64,000 nt of DNA, taken from positions 2,418,001-2,482,000 of the forward strand of contig CP114117.1 of assembly GCA_029959195.1 (NCBI GenBank), written 5' to 3'. The DNA is from Dictyophora rubrovolvata. Taxonomy: Eukaryota > Basidiomycota > Agaricomycetes > Phallales > Phallaceae. The position numbers were made by a program, and so were the translations under genes. Positions 11,476 to 22,681 of the stretch are shown here, piece by piece (the first letter of the stretch is position 1; the number at the start of each line of letters is the position of its first letter). Under the pieces are notes generated by a model that saw nothing but the letters and a program-made list of their open reading frames with translations, made no database searches and had not been told where the DNA came from.

Positions 11476-13003
11476 ATGTCTGCAGCTAACGGTACAGCAG
11501 TTCACACCGCTCTTGAGCCTAATCACTTCCTATTCACCAGTGAGAGTGTTGGTGAAGGTCACCCTGGTACTTTTTCTTTTTTTCTCGTCTTTCATTCAAT
11601 TCTCTGACAATACTCGTCAAAATTTTTCAGACAAGATTTGCGATCAAGTATCTGATGCTATCGTACGCTACCCACAAACTTATCATCATATTTTTTTTGA
11701 CTGTCTAAACATCCCTTTCCCATCAGCTTGATGCCTGTCTCGCTCAAGATCCATATTCCAAAGTCGCCTGTGAAACCGCGACCAAAACTGGGATGATCAT
11801 GGTTTTTGGTGAAATCACTACCAAAGCGCAACTTGACTACCAGAAGGTCATTCGAGAAACGATCAAGAAAATCGGATATGACTCATCCGACAAAGGGTTT
11901 GACTATAAAACCTGCAACATTCTTGTGGCTATTGAGCAACAAAGCCCCGATATCGCTCAAGGTCTTGATCATGGATCTCTCGAAGATGTTGGTGCCGGAG
12001 ATCAAGGGATTATGTTTGGATATGCTACCGATGAGACTCAAGAGTATATGCCATTGACCATCGTGCTCGCTCACAAATTGAACGCTGCCATGGCTGCTGC
12101 TAGACGCTCAGGAGAATTGGCGTGGTTGCGCCCTGATTCTAAGACTCAGGTGACCGTTGAGTACAAAAAGGAAGTCAACGGTGCTATCACGCCATTGCGG
12201 GTTGACACCATCGTCGTGTCAACTCAACATGCCGAAGAAATTAGCACCGAGAAGTTGAGGGAGGAGATTATGAATAAGATCATTAAGAAGGTTATTCCTT
12301 CCTATCTGTTGGACAAAAACACCGTTTACCACGTGCGTTTTTTTTTCCTTTTCTTTCTTATCTATTTTCTCTGTTCTGGCATTCATTATTTCTCTTGCAC
12401 CGTTGACATCTCTTTAGATACAACCATCAGGACGATTTGTTATCGGTGGTCCTCAGGGTGATGCTGGTCTTACGGGTCGTAAGATCATAGTTGACACCTA
12501 CGGTGGGTGGGGCGCCCACGGTGGAGGTGCTTTTTCGGGGAAAGACTGGTCAAAGGTTGATAGATCAGCTGCCTACACCGCTAGATGGATCGGTAAGGAT
12601 ACCTTTCTGGTCTATCTTCGCTTCATTTTCTTTTACTCAAGAATCCTGCCTAGCCAAATCACTAGTTGCTGCTGGTCTTGCTCGTCGTTGTCTGGTCCAA
12701 TTGTCCTATGCGATCGGTGTGGCTAAGCCTCTTTCGATCTTCGTAGAAACATATGGCACTGGAAAGAAGACTGATGAGGAGTTGATTCAGATTATCGACA
12801 ATAACTTTGACTTGAAGCCTGGTGTCATCGGTGAGTAGTCTGGAAAGTGAGTAGATAAAAGAAAGGACACTGAAATTTTTTTTTTTCAACCTGTAGTTCA
12901 ACAACTCCACTTACAGAAGCCGATCTATCTTCAGACCGCATCCTACGGACACTTCGGGAACCCCACCTACACCTGGGAACAACCGAAGAAGCTTAAGCTA
13001 TGA
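11476..13003 (+). CDS. SAM2: S-adenosylmethionine synthetase
   Basis: This cytosolic enzyme makes S-adenosylmethionine from methionine and ATP. The spliced product is about 395 aa. The first exon starts [18 protein letters not shown] and continues [20 protein letters not shown] across the first intron. Signature motifs are [15 protein letters not shown] (the GAGDQG loop), [20 protein letters not shown] and the Gly-rich [19 protein letters not shown]. It ends [16 protein letters not shown]. Six or so introns of 50-110 nt split it. The start follows a pyrimidine-rich leader and has a purine at -3. The family is one of the most conserved known, so the call is very safe; the gene symbol is by analogy with yeast. 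Confidence 0.96.
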
Positions 13004-13555
13004 AATTTACTCTAGACGACTCTCCTTTTGTGTTTGTCCATTTTCTTCTGGTTTTACATTGCATTTGCGGAAGTTCATCCTTACGCGCCATTCTTTTTTT
13101 TTTTTTCCATTTTATTCGTCACTTATTACTTTTACTTTTAAACCCCCCCAACTGGTCGGAGGTTGATATAGATTCAGTACAATTGTTTCTCGTTACCCGT
13201 TCTTCTCATCCGTTATCCCAGTTCCCTCCTGTCGCTCTTAGTTGTTTTTCACCGTTCACCTTCGTTCTGTCACGTCTTTCATGATCCATCTACCTCAACT
13301 GTTACTGCGCTTTGCATAATAACTCCTGTCTGTATTCCTAATGTTTAAAAATAATATAGCATATGGCGCGCTCAACCGCGCTGATAAGAAACCTTGGGGC
13401 AGTTGGTTTGTTGATAAGTATATGTCGGTGATGGTTGATTGTCGGACATGGTGCCAATCTTTGAGAACTCATCTTTATTAATAATGTCTATGCGAGTAAA
13501 AACACTGGCGTGGCCTTTTTGCCGCCATGCGACATGCAACGCGCAAGAGTCAAGT
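13004..13555. other. 3' region of SAM synthetase, convergent intergenic
   Basis: T-rich downstream sequence between two converging genes. The ORF seen on the plus strand here is low-complexity pyrimidine tract, not a gene. Confidence 0.5.
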
Positions 13556-14173
13556 TTACCTCAGCCGAGGTACAAGCGTTGAATACCATTCTTTCATGCC
13601 CTGTATATCTTTTGCGCCGACAAATTCTCCGACTTGTTTTCCGTTGTAAAATGCCTTGATTGTCGGGATAGCTCTTATCTTGGGGAAAGAAATGAGTGAA
13701 TAAAATGAGATGCGGTTAATCTTTGACATGACGTACTTCATATTCCTCGAATAGCTGTGGTGTCAAGTCTCCTTTGAGAGTTATTAAATCGACCGAGGAT
13801 GGTGGTGCACCGAGGAGGGACGGGTCTTGTTCTACCCGTTCTAGGAGCGGTGAGAGGATTTTGCACGGGGGGCACCAGCTAATTGAAATTGACAAGTGAA
13901 ATAGCGGAAAAATAAACCACGCACTCTTCATAGAAATCGACGATGATAAGTTTATCTTTAATTGTCAAAATGTGATTTCTGTACGCCTGGGAGAAATCAG
14001 GCATTCAAGTCAGTACTTTGTGTGGAAAGCTTGAGAGAATAAATTACCGACTCAGTTGCGTTGTGAATGGCATCTCGTTTTATGAGCGTTGTTGAGAATG
14101 TTCTTCTTTGAAGAGCACAATTCCGTGCCAATGCAATTGTGTTGAATCGAACTAGACGTGGTGAGTTTAGCAT
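13556..14173 (-). CDS. Thioredoxin-like protein with WCPPC active site, probably mitochondrial
   Basis: The N-terminus MLNSPRLVRFNTIALARN with QRRTFSTT looks like a mitochondrial presequence. Splicing then gives AYRNHILTIKDKLIIVDFYE joined to DWCPPCKILSPLLERVEQD, the thioredoxin fold with the CxxC redox site. The last exon carries RAIPTIKAFYNGKQVGEFVG, including the cis-Pro loop (Ile-Pro-Thr). It ends near PRLR. The usual thioredoxin motif is WCGPC; here the Gly is Pro (codon read directly). That change is known in some thioredoxin-like proteins and shifts redox potential, so the partner may differ from classical mitochondrial thioredoxin. A putative 5' UTR intron (GTAAGT near 14211) precedes the chosen start. 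Divergent from the first cupredoxin. Confidence 0.8.
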
Positions 14174-14456
14174 GAGACTGGGTGACGTAAACGAACTCGG
14201 ATTACTTACGGCGGTCACACTGGCACAGTGACGATATGTAATCGCTCACGATCCGCTGTGGTGGTACTTGATTTTCGGAAGAAATAAAAAGGCGAAACCA
14301 TTTAAATTACTCTCGATTGTCTTTTTTTCTGTCGGTCTTCCCGGTCCAAGTCGTTTGTGCGGACGTGCGCTACTATCTAATCGCTTCACCATGCCAACGC
14401 TGCAATTCGCAACCCGCAACCTTGATGTCTAATTTAACAACCGTCGTGATGCAAGG

Positions 14457-14464
14457 TATAAATA
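14457..14464 (+). promoter_or_regulatory. TATA box of cupredoxin gene 1
   Basis: TATAAATA lies about 320 bp upstream of the start codon, with a 5' UTR intron in between. All three cupredoxin genes have a comparable element. Confidence 0.55.
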
Positions 14465-14587
14465 AATGACAAAGTATAAAGACCTCGAAAGAGATTTTCC
14501 ACGGTACAAACCATCTTCATTTCTTTTACCATCTCCGTCTCTCTTTTCCCCTTCTCTCATTGACTTCGTGCCCTCCCTAGTGGAGTC

Positions 14588-14645
14588 GTAAGTACTCTTT
14601 ACCATGAAGATAAGTAAAACTTATAAACAAGCCATTGTTTCGTAG
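14588..14645 (+). other. Probable 5' UTR intron of cupredoxin gene 1
   Basis: GTAAGT donor, CGTAG acceptor, 58 nt. It contains an ATG that would otherwise precede the real start codon, so removing it would avoid an upstream start. Confidence 0.5.
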
Positions 14646-14783
14646 ACTTTTTTTCGATTTTCCATCTCGTTTTGGACTCAAAACGCACACAGCCCTACGC
14701 TAGCTTTATTTTGCCTGGTTGCAATATTTTCACCCTAGATCGTTCCGTTTCCAAATACAAAAACACAACACAGCCAAAAGGAA

Positions 14784-15854
14784 ATGCGTTTTACTTTCGC
14801 CAGTGCCGTTTCGATCCTTTCCGCCATCTCGGTTTTGCCATCATGCGTTGTGGCCGCATCACAATCAGTCATGGTCGGCATGAATGGTCAGCTCGTGTAC
14901 AGCCCTTCGAACATTACAGCAAATGTGGGCGATACCATCAAATTTATGTTTATGTCTCTCGGAAAGAATCACGTATGCACTCTATATTCGTTTCTGCATC
15001 TTCTAGTAAATATTAAGTTTGCGTTTCTTTTCTTTTTCTCTCAAGTCGGTTACGCAAAGTGCCTTTGCCACGCCATGTGTTCCTTTGCAGGCAGGCGTTG
15101 ATTCAGGATTGTGCGTCGGGCAGTTCTTTGTAATTTACTACTAAACATTTTTCACAGCTTACCTGTTCCGGCGAGTGCAAATTTTACCCCGGAAACCGCT
15201 CCTACATGGAGTATGATAGTCAACACGGTAGGTTTTTTTCATAAATCAACGAACGTGTTTTATCACCCCCCTAACAACGAGCTTCAAAGACCAGTCCGAT
15301 TTGGTTCCACTGCGCTCAGGTAAATCAAAATCTAACCGGAATTATGAACTGGAAAAGGCAGTAGTACTTACGTGTACCTGTATATGTCAGACGGTCACTA
15401 AATCGCATTGCGAAGCTGGAATGGTATTCAGTATTAACGCTACTCCCGAAAAATCTTTTGCCGACTTCTTGGTACGTTGCAATGTCCGCTTCCTTTGAGG
15501 AACAGCATTATATGATCTGTAACTTGACAGGCAAATGCGATGAACTCCTCATCCACCACAAGCAGTAGCTCGTCGATTGCGGACCCCTCCTCTACCACCA
15601 CGAGTGGTAACTCATCAATTGCGGATTCTTCCTCCACCACAAGCGGTAACACGTCGATTGCGGATTCCTCATCGAACAATGCCTCGACGACTAATTCCGA
15701 TAGTTCTTCTCTGTCATCCTCCACGGGCGGCAATAACACCTCGCCCGAGGCTGAAGATAACTCACCAGCCAATGGTTCTTTGAAAGTCGCGATATCAAAG
15801 CGAGCCATCGGTTTGTGCGCGTTTGCAAGCATGATCGGTGCTATGCTGTTCTAG
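14784..15854 (+). CDS. Secreted GPI-type cupredoxin (blue copper-like), gene 1 of 3
   Basis: The signal peptide MRFTFASAVSILSAISVLPS is followed by a cupredoxin domain: VMVGMNGQLVYSPSNITANV, GDTIKFMF and GKNH (first copper ligand His), then after an intron SVTQSAFATPC. Further exons carry SPIWFHCAQ (Cys ligand), TVTKSHCEAGMVFSIN (His and Met ligands) and TPEKSFADFL. All four type-1 copper ligands are present. A Ser/Thr-rich stalk of about 80 residues holds three imperfect repeats, and a hydrophobic C-terminus (IGLCAFASMIGAMLF) is a GPI-attachment signal. About six introns, in positions matching genes 2 and 3. Such proteins sit in the fungal cell wall; their role is not established. Confidence 0.88.
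15547..15672 (+). repeat. Coding minisatellite, about three units of 39-42 bp
   Basis: Three adjacent units each encode Ser/Thr-rich blocks ending in SIAD (STTSSSSSIADP, STTTSGNSSIADS, STTSGNTSIADS). Unit lengths stay multiples of three, so the frame is kept. Confidence 0.75.
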
Positions 15855-16685
15855 TTGTTCTGTGTTGCATTTATAATGGGGTGTTCTACTTGCTAGCTAA
15901 ACGCTGTGGACTGTGCTTTCCCCGCAGGCGGCTTTTGTGCTTTTGTGTCGAGTCTTTGGACTTTACTATATCGTACTGTCGAACAGAAGTGTTTACATAG
16001 GCAATGAGAAGAGAAGATGGCTCAGCTAGGATTACAATTGGGGTCGGGCTCTGAAGCTCAGAAATCACCCTATATCTAAAGAGATACCCAAGATATTTTA
16101 CGCTCTTCCCGCCGGTCATCGCAATGCACAGGCAAGTTCTCCTGCACCACTGCATTATAAACACTGCGGTGTGAGAATATAAAGGGTTGCGGCAATAAGA
16201 TCCATTACATAATCAGCAAGGCGACGCACGTGATCCAGTAACCCCTGGACGTTTCAAGTTTGTCGTTTGTTCGTGACGCTTAGAAACTCTGAAACAGACC
16301 TGTGAGATGTGTTTATGGCCAACTTTTATCTCCTATTTTCGCATTCAGCGAGCATCTGGGACTGGCTTTTCTTGCAATGAGCACGGCGTTACCAACCCTT
16401 GATTAGGGACAAACAAGGTGGGCACGGGGAACGTTCGCCGTGGTGTGAAGTTGCCCATATAAACTCAGCAAGATTCACCTGTTCGGTTTTTTCTTTTCCC
16501 AAAGCTTTTTTAACTTCTTTCTAATTCTCACCTTCTCACCGTTTCTTTTTCTTTTTCTTAAGAACGTTCTCGTTTGAGAGGTCTGTTTTGTCCTATGTGG
16601 ATGTATACACCATACTAATGCCTCCTCACCTCCACAGTATTATTCTTACGTCCATTTTATTATTATATATATTCGAATTACGATT
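15855..16685. other. Intergenic between cupredoxin genes 1 and 2
   Basis: 3' region of gene 1 and promoter of gene 2. From about 16475 the plus strand is pyrimidine-rich (leader). No other gene is visible. Confidence 0.5.
16458..16463 (+). promoter_or_regulatory. TATA box of cupredoxin gene 2
   Basis: TATAAA, 228 bp upstream of the start codon and followed by a pyrimidine-rich leader. Confidence 0.55.
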
Positions 16686-17565
16686 ATGTTTGCCAAGTTG
16701 ATTGCTGTTGTCCTTCCTCTCCTTGCTGCCGTAGCTGCTGTGTGTAATCATCTCCTTGTCTTCATTGGTTGGGTGTTGATTTGCGTTTTCTTAGGCTAAC
16801 CATCAAGTCGTGGTTGGCGGAAATGGAACATTGACGTTCAATCCATTAAGTCTTCAGGTCCCCAAGGGGGACAATGTTACATTCGTTTTCGTGTCTAAGA
16901 ACCACGTAGGTCGATACATTTCCTTTTCCGGCGATAGTTTATGCTCAACTCTCTAACGTCCACGTATCGTAGTCCCTCCAGCAAAACAGTTTCACAAACC
17001 CCTGCGTACAACTGCCCAATGGACTTCAAGCGCCGTTCAAGTAAGTTGTTTTCGTCCCGTACTCATAACAATTAACCACGGGTCTTTATAGACAAGTAGT
17101 CGCTCAAAATCAAACCGATAACTTCCCGACAATAACCATTGCTGTGAAAGTTGACACCCCACTTTGGATCAGCTGCCCGTAAGTTTTTTATTATTATTTT
17201 TTGATGAGTAATAGGGTGTATACTGAGTCTTCTTTGACAGGCAACGAGAGCCAATCAATCACTGCAAGCAGGGAATGGTGTTCTCTATTAACCCTACCCC
17301 AGACAAGACTGCGGAACAATTCCAACAAAACGCGATCAACTTTGGGAATTCTTCCTCCAGCTCTGTATCCTCAACCGGTTCAGGTACAGATATCATCTCC
17401 AGCTCCCCTTCAGGCTCGGACGGTTCGAGCTCCAACTCCAGCTCTGGCCCAGACACTGACCCAAATGGTGATGACTTTGGAGATCTCAGCGGTGCTGCAC
17501 ACTACAAAGTTTCCACCGCTATGGGCTTGTTGGCTGTTGTTGCTTCGGGGATGCTGTTATTGTAG
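16686..17565 (+). CDS. Secreted GPI-type cupredoxin, gene 2 of 3
   Basis: Signal peptide MFAKLIAVVLPLLAAVAA, then NHQVVVGGNGTLTFNPLSLQ, GDNVTFVFVSKNH (His ligand), SLQQNSFTNPCVQLPNG, LWISCP (Cys ligand) and INHCKQGMVFSINPT (His and Met ligands). A Ser/Gly/Asp-rich stalk follows (SSSSSVSSTGSGTD and further), then the GPI signal VSTAMGLLAVVASGMLLL. About five introns match those of genes 1 and 3. Compared with gene 1 the Cys context is LWISC rather than IWFHC, and the stalk is more acidic. The start is the first ATG after the leader and opens a clean signal peptide. Extracellular, cell-wall-linked; function unknown. Confidence 0.9.
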
Positions 17566-18306
17566 ACTGATTTGCGTTATACGGACTTTTATCACTAGTT
17601 CTTTGGTTGCAGTGGCAATTCGACAGCTTTAGCTGTCATGTTAACTTTTTAATGTATCCTTTTTTTTTAATATATTTTCTTGATAATGTAACTGAGAATG
17701 TAACCTTATGTAAAGCAAGAACAGGCTTTCTGAGTTGACAGAGTACATCTCACTAACGTTTAGTCTCCGCTCCGCGATCGCATTTTCGCTTAAAACTTGT
17801 GCCAACAATGTAATTTTTCCAGATTTCCTACGGTTACCTAGTTACCAAGATTTTAGGCTCACCAAAGTTTACCGAAAACCGGTAGTGAATATTAGCAGGT
17901 GCTAGCCTGTGTGTTAACGAACGATTCGCTGATCCTCGACGGCGCCTTAGTCGAGTAGATAATAATATCTGTCGTTGGATCATGTTTCCAAGACAGCGAA
18001 GATTGATATATTGATCATCAACTCGTTCAAGCAACCGATATATAAAGTGTCATGTGGGCGCGTCTCCCTCTCAAACAGTCTCTTCTCGTTTCGTTTTCCT
18101 TTCACCTCCTTGAAACTTTTGATAATACTCGCCGCGCGAGATTTATATAATGTACGTGCTAGTATCTCTGGTAGCGAGTTGAAGTTTTTCATCGAACCTC
18201 GTAGAAACGACAGTCTTGAATTTTACGGCGTAATTTCTCAAGGTCTCCCCCAAGCCCAAAAAAAAAACAGAACAACGTTTATTTTCCTTCATCAATAACA
18301 AACATC
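17566..18306. other. Intergenic between cupredoxin genes 2 and 3
   Basis: AT-rich terminator-like tract around 17650-17700, then the promoter and leader of gene 3. No gene recognised. Confidence 0.5.
18039..18046 (+). promoter_or_regulatory. TATA box of cupredoxin gene 3
   Basis: TATATAAA, 268 bp upstream of the start codon. Confidence 0.55.
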
Positions 18307-19218
18307 ATGTACTTCAAATCGCTCGCTTTTGTCGCTTCTCTTGCTGCTTCTGCCATCGCTGTATGTTCAATGTTTTTCCTCCCAATTTTTTCACATGATA
18401 CATGGTCTGACCATTGTGTCGTCCCTTTCCATATTGTAGGCTGAGATCACCATCATGGTTGGCATGAATGGCACGAAAACATTCACGCCTCCAAGTGTCA
18501 ACGCTAGTGTTGGGGATATCATCAACTTCGTTTTCGTTGCCGGAAACCACGTGCGTACATAAAAGAACTAAAATCACCCTTGTCCTCTTCATATACCTAC
18601 TTGATATTAATCCTGGCTTTCTTTCGGTATCACAGAGTGTTCGTCAGAGCACGTTCCCCGATCCATGTTCACTCAAAGAAGGCGGTTTCACTAATGCCTT
18701 GTAAGTAAGAGGAAGATACCGTGTGACAATCATGTCTTATCCCTCTTTTCTGGTCTTATAGTCAGCCCGTCAAAGCAAATGCGGGACCGAACCCAACCAT
18801 TCAAATGGCTGTTAATAGCTCAGCGCCCATCTGGTTCTACTGCCCGTAAGTCGGCTTCTTTTCGGTATCCCCTTAGCGTTATCACACCATGTTCTAATCT
18901 CGAACGAATAGTCAAACAGTCAACGTGAGTCACTGCCAAGCAGGCATGGTCGGCGCAATCAACCCAACAGCAGAAATGACATTCGAACAATTCCAAGCCA
19001 CGGCAAAAAGCAATACCACCGCTTCCGCTACCGCTGCTGCCGGTAATACCACTACCACCCCCGCCACCACTCCCAGCAGTACTGGCAATCCGTCGACATC
19101 GAGTAACCCGAGTAACCACACTAATGGAGCTGTTGCGCAATTGAGACCGTCTATGTCGTTGACCGGTTCTAGCGCTGCGTTGTTGGGCGCTGTCGCATCT
19201 GTGATGTTGGCGCTATAG
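18307..19218 (+). CDS. Secreted GPI-type cupredoxin, gene 3 of 3
   Basis: Signal peptide MYFKSLAFVASLAASAIA, then AEITIMVGMNGTKTFTPPSV, GDIINFVFVAGNH (His ligand), SVRQSTFPDPCSLKEGGF, APIWFYCP (Cys ligand) and VNVSHCQAGMVGAINPT (His and Met ligands). A Thr/Ala/Ser-rich stalk (SATAAAGNTTTTPATTPSS) leads to the GPI signal SSAALLGAVASVMLAL. Five introns occupy the same positions as in the other two genes. Exon positions and motifs show descent from a common ancestor by tandem duplication, but the protein sequences outside the copper site differ considerably, so the duplications are not recent. Confidence 0.9.
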
Positions 19219-19914
19219 GCACCCTAGATACCGGATCGTTCCCATGACTTAGATGGACAGTGGTTTTTGGTTTCTGGTTTCCCTTATCTGTTTGATGGTA
19301 GATTTGTATTTAAAAGGTGCTGTTTCTTCATATACGACGTAGGCGGTACGTGTTTGACTCGAATGCATTTTTGACTCGACCTTGTGGTATTTAAGATATT
19401 TAATGACGTGATTCTTGATTATGACGCTAGTTACGTTTATGATTTTGCTTGAACTCACATCCTAGGACGACATTTGAAGTTAATCTAAAGACCAGCAAGA
19501 GGGTCGAACCACTGCAGATAATGATTAATGAGCGTTTTCCACGTCGTTGCAAGATTATGTTGGGTTCGACGGGTGGGAGCTGTTCTGCGCCGTGAAAAAA
19601 TCTCGAAGCGGTGGGAAGTGAAAATTTCCTTGTCATCCTGGTTAGTAAACTCTGGCTGAGAATATCGCACGCGACTGGTCACTCAAGACGGATGCCGTCG
19701 AAGGTGATGAGCAAACGTTCTGAATCTCCTGAGAGCCGAATTCGAGAAAATAAGAATACTCGGTAAAAGGTCAAAACAGAATCAATGCACGTATAGACTA
19801 TTAGTCTGAACTGTTTCGCCCAAATTAAGGTTAATAACTGATTTCCAAAACCCCACGTAATTCTAGCGGATATAAATTTTCGTCGAAGTTCCAAAAGGGT
19901 TCAATGTTCACTGA
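19219..19914. other. Intergenic, no gene recognised
   Basis: 3' side of cupredoxin gene 3 up to the right arm of the inverted duplication. Short ORFs overlap each other on the minus strand without recognisable motifs. Confidence 0.45.
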
Positions 19915-20805
19915 GTGAAAAGAGGCAATAGACATTTCAAGAACAAACTAGCACATGTAAACATTACATGGGAGACAAATTTCAAACATTCAGAAGTTAC
20001 AATTTAGAAAAAGGCATAGAGTCATAAACGTTGTCGTAGAGTGAACATTTGTTCACTTCCTGGAGCTCTAAGCTCCCAAGACATTTCCATTCAACTAAAC
20101 CCGAAACCTCCCCTATCGCCCCATTCAGGTTTGTCAATGGTTTGGCGGAGAGAGCTGGATTAGTAGGGTTTGGATGACCTGCTACCCTGAGTATTCCCCG
20201 CTCCCCCGTACTTGTGTTTACCATGTTTCGGTTGACCAAATGTATCACTAAGGAAATATTCAAAGGGGGATGAAAAGCTACCACATAATAAACTCACCGA
20301 GATGCAATTGACATCCGCTCCATACTTTCTTCAATTTCACCTGTATCATATTCAGATGAAGAATCATCTTCAGGTTCATATTGACCGCTAAATCAGTGAG
20401 TATACATTGACGATCCAGAATATTCCTAGAGAACGTCTTACCCATATCCCCCTTCCTGGTACTCCAAAGAATTTACGGAGCCTTGCAAGGCCAGTGACGG
20501 TGGCCTCAAAGACTGGAAAATAATTTTAACAAATTGGGTGAGATGATCGCTAGGAATAAATCACATACGCTTGCAGTCGATGAATAACTGTAATGTCTCT
20601 GAGATGAATTTGGCACAATTTCTTCCCGTCGCCGAGGCATGTCTCTACATCACAGTTTCAAATAATTAATCGAATTACGCTCAGTTCATTATTACTCGCC
20701 TAGCAATGGGCATGTCAAAGGATTTTTGATGAGAAGATTGTTTACTTCTTCCGGAGGAAGCGTGATGAGGTTTCGTTCTCTCACTTCAAATAAACACATG
20801 TTATA
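19915..20805. repeat. Right arm of the inverted segmental duplication
   Basis: Reverse complement of 1-880. It covers the last exons and the 3' flank of the minus-strand gene that ends at 20294. Outer ends cannot be fixed exactly because the left copy runs to the window edge. Confidence 0.85.
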
Positions 20806-22408
20806 TGCGGTCATTCGGTCGTGATTTGTAGACTGGGAACATACTGGGATTGATTAGTTGAAGCATCGGAGGGCCTGTTGGACGTCCTCATTCTGTTGAT
20901 TGTATGAACATCATACTATAAGAAGTGTTATATATTATGAACGTACTGGGCCTGATTCGTTGGGGCTATGGAGGCTTTTGTAACCCTAGTCTGGGATCTT
21001 CCCTCTATGAAAGCCCTTATTTCGTCACTAAGATTTGATTATAACGGTAGCATAAAGAGCGTTTGAAAAACATTACGGGTGCCAGTTATCGAAAATCTCT
21101 TGAGGGACAATTTTTTGTCCGATCTCCATCGGTTCTTCCATTGGGTTACACGTTTTCATTCCTTGCTGGTAAGCCGATTGATAAAGTGAACGAGGATAAG
21201 AACCGGAGTGGGCTTGCGATCTGGTATTTTCCGTAAGGTGTTGCATACAGGCCGATGAGGCTACGCAGCGACATACCTGTATTCATTTGAAGGTCCCATG
21301 GTAGAGTAGGCCCCTGAAGGCAGCTGTCTAGTACAGGAAAAACTTAGCTCAAAAGCGCATCGATGTTTTCAATCAAAATACATACGGTGATGAACCCGCA
21401 GCATCCCGATTGTTAAATGGAAAGAGGTGTGACTGCGGAACATAATTTGGTGAGACATAATTGTAGAAAGGAGAAACATGTACATTCGAGCGATGACCGC
21501 CTCGGAGGTCAGCGGTTGATTTACCCTTCTGAGTTGCTTTACCAGGTTCGAACTATAGAAGGTATTTAGTGAGGCTGTTGAGCTGTTGTAAAGTAAAAAC
21601 CCCACTTTGTGTTTCCTGGTGGTTGTCGCTGATGTCCTGCTACTTTGGGCAATTTTTGTGTATGGTTTGTTCAAGCCATGAAGAGACATACCTCTGTTGA
21701 CTAGGAATTACGGCAGGTTCGTTGTTACCAGGAAGATGTCTAAAAACATAAGCTATCCAAGATGTTTTGAATATTGCAAGTCCATGTACATACGGTAATG
21801 AGGCCGGGACTTGAAGATGGGTAACGGAACTGGGCGATTGTTGCGGAAGGTTCTGGGGGGAATAATTCCCTGGGGGATCCAGGCTTTTCCATACATAGGC
21901 TCGATATCCATTCCATGCCTCTTGGGATTTGAGCTGAAAATTATTATGTAGCGGCGTTGTTGCGTAACTTGCGTTGTCGTATGAGTGTATGAAAAGCTCA
22001 CTTTATATTTCTCCATAATCTCCTTTTCTGTCCTGTCTGCATCAAACGCAGACATCCCACTATCCTTTTTTGCTTTGGTAAATAGGCCAAGAACCCGTCT
22101 TAGCGAATTTCTCGTCGATTGGCGTTGTTTCAACACTTCTTCTTTCCCTTCGATGGATTTCTTCAATTCTTGTTCAAGCCTGGTGACAACTGGTCAGCTG
22201 AAAATACCAATTTAAAATATAAAACTTACTCTTTTAACTGTCTTAAGGCCTCATCTGAGAGTTGCTGGGTGGTTGTATCCGGATGACTCGCGCAGGTGTA
22301 CATTACCTTTCCGACGTCTTTTTGAAGTTGAGTCAAAGTTGCCTTGAGATTGGCTGCCTCTTGCTCGATCATTTCGTCGGTCAGTGAGGTAGTCGACCTG
22401 AACATCAT
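20294..22408 (-). CDS. Hypothetical coiled-coil protein, parent of the duplicated arm
   Basis: I do not recognise this family. The likely start is MMFRSTTSLTDEMIEQEAAN, and the first three exons encode a helical, charged coiled coil (LKATLTQLQKDVGKV, ELKKSIEGKEEVLKQRQ, SLRRVLGLFTKAKKDSG, DRTEKEIMEKYKLKSQEAW). The middle is Pro/Gln/Ser-rich (SLDPPGNYSPQNLPQQSPSS) and split by several introns whose edges are uncertain between about 20850 and 21700. The C-terminal exons give REEIVPNSSQRHYSYSS, SLRPPSLALQGSVNSLEYQ, EPEDDSSSEYDTGEIEES and end SMERMSIASR at 20294. GT-AG borders fit all junctions I tested. Probably intracellular and largely disordered; no membrane segment or catalytic motif is seen. 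The left copy at 1-498 is its broken paralogue. Confidence 0.6.
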
Positions 22409-22681
22409 ATTGAAAATAGAGATGAAACGAACGGGTCCTGAGGACTGAGGTTAAGGCATAATAGAAAACGAAGTCCCTTTTATACAGTAAATCCCATTTA
22501 ATTATATAACAATGTGGAATAATTATTTCAATTTGAAGTCGAAATGAAAAAATAAGAAATAAAAAATGTTGTGGCATGTCCAACTTGTGTCCAACGGTCA
22601 AAAAGGTCCGGAAAGGAAGCCAGGAACATGACTTATATAATCATTGTCCTTCCCTTCGTTGTCCTTGATACTTCGATCGTG

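Noticed and set aside
13000-13284. Plus-strand ORF just after SAM synthetase
   Set aside because: Translation of a pyrimidine-rich 3' flank, overlapping the SAM synthetase stop; low-complexity Leu/Phe/Ser only.
19490-19590. tRNA-like GGTTCGA segment on the minus strand
   Set aside because: The T-arm stem does not pair and no acceptor or anticodon stems form. No convincing tRNA was found anywhere in the window.
20640-20720. A further GC-AG intron in the duplicated gene (CTAG followed by GCGAGT)
   Set aside because: A GT donor two bases... further along (GCGA|GTAATAAT) keeps the frame, so a GC donor is not needed.
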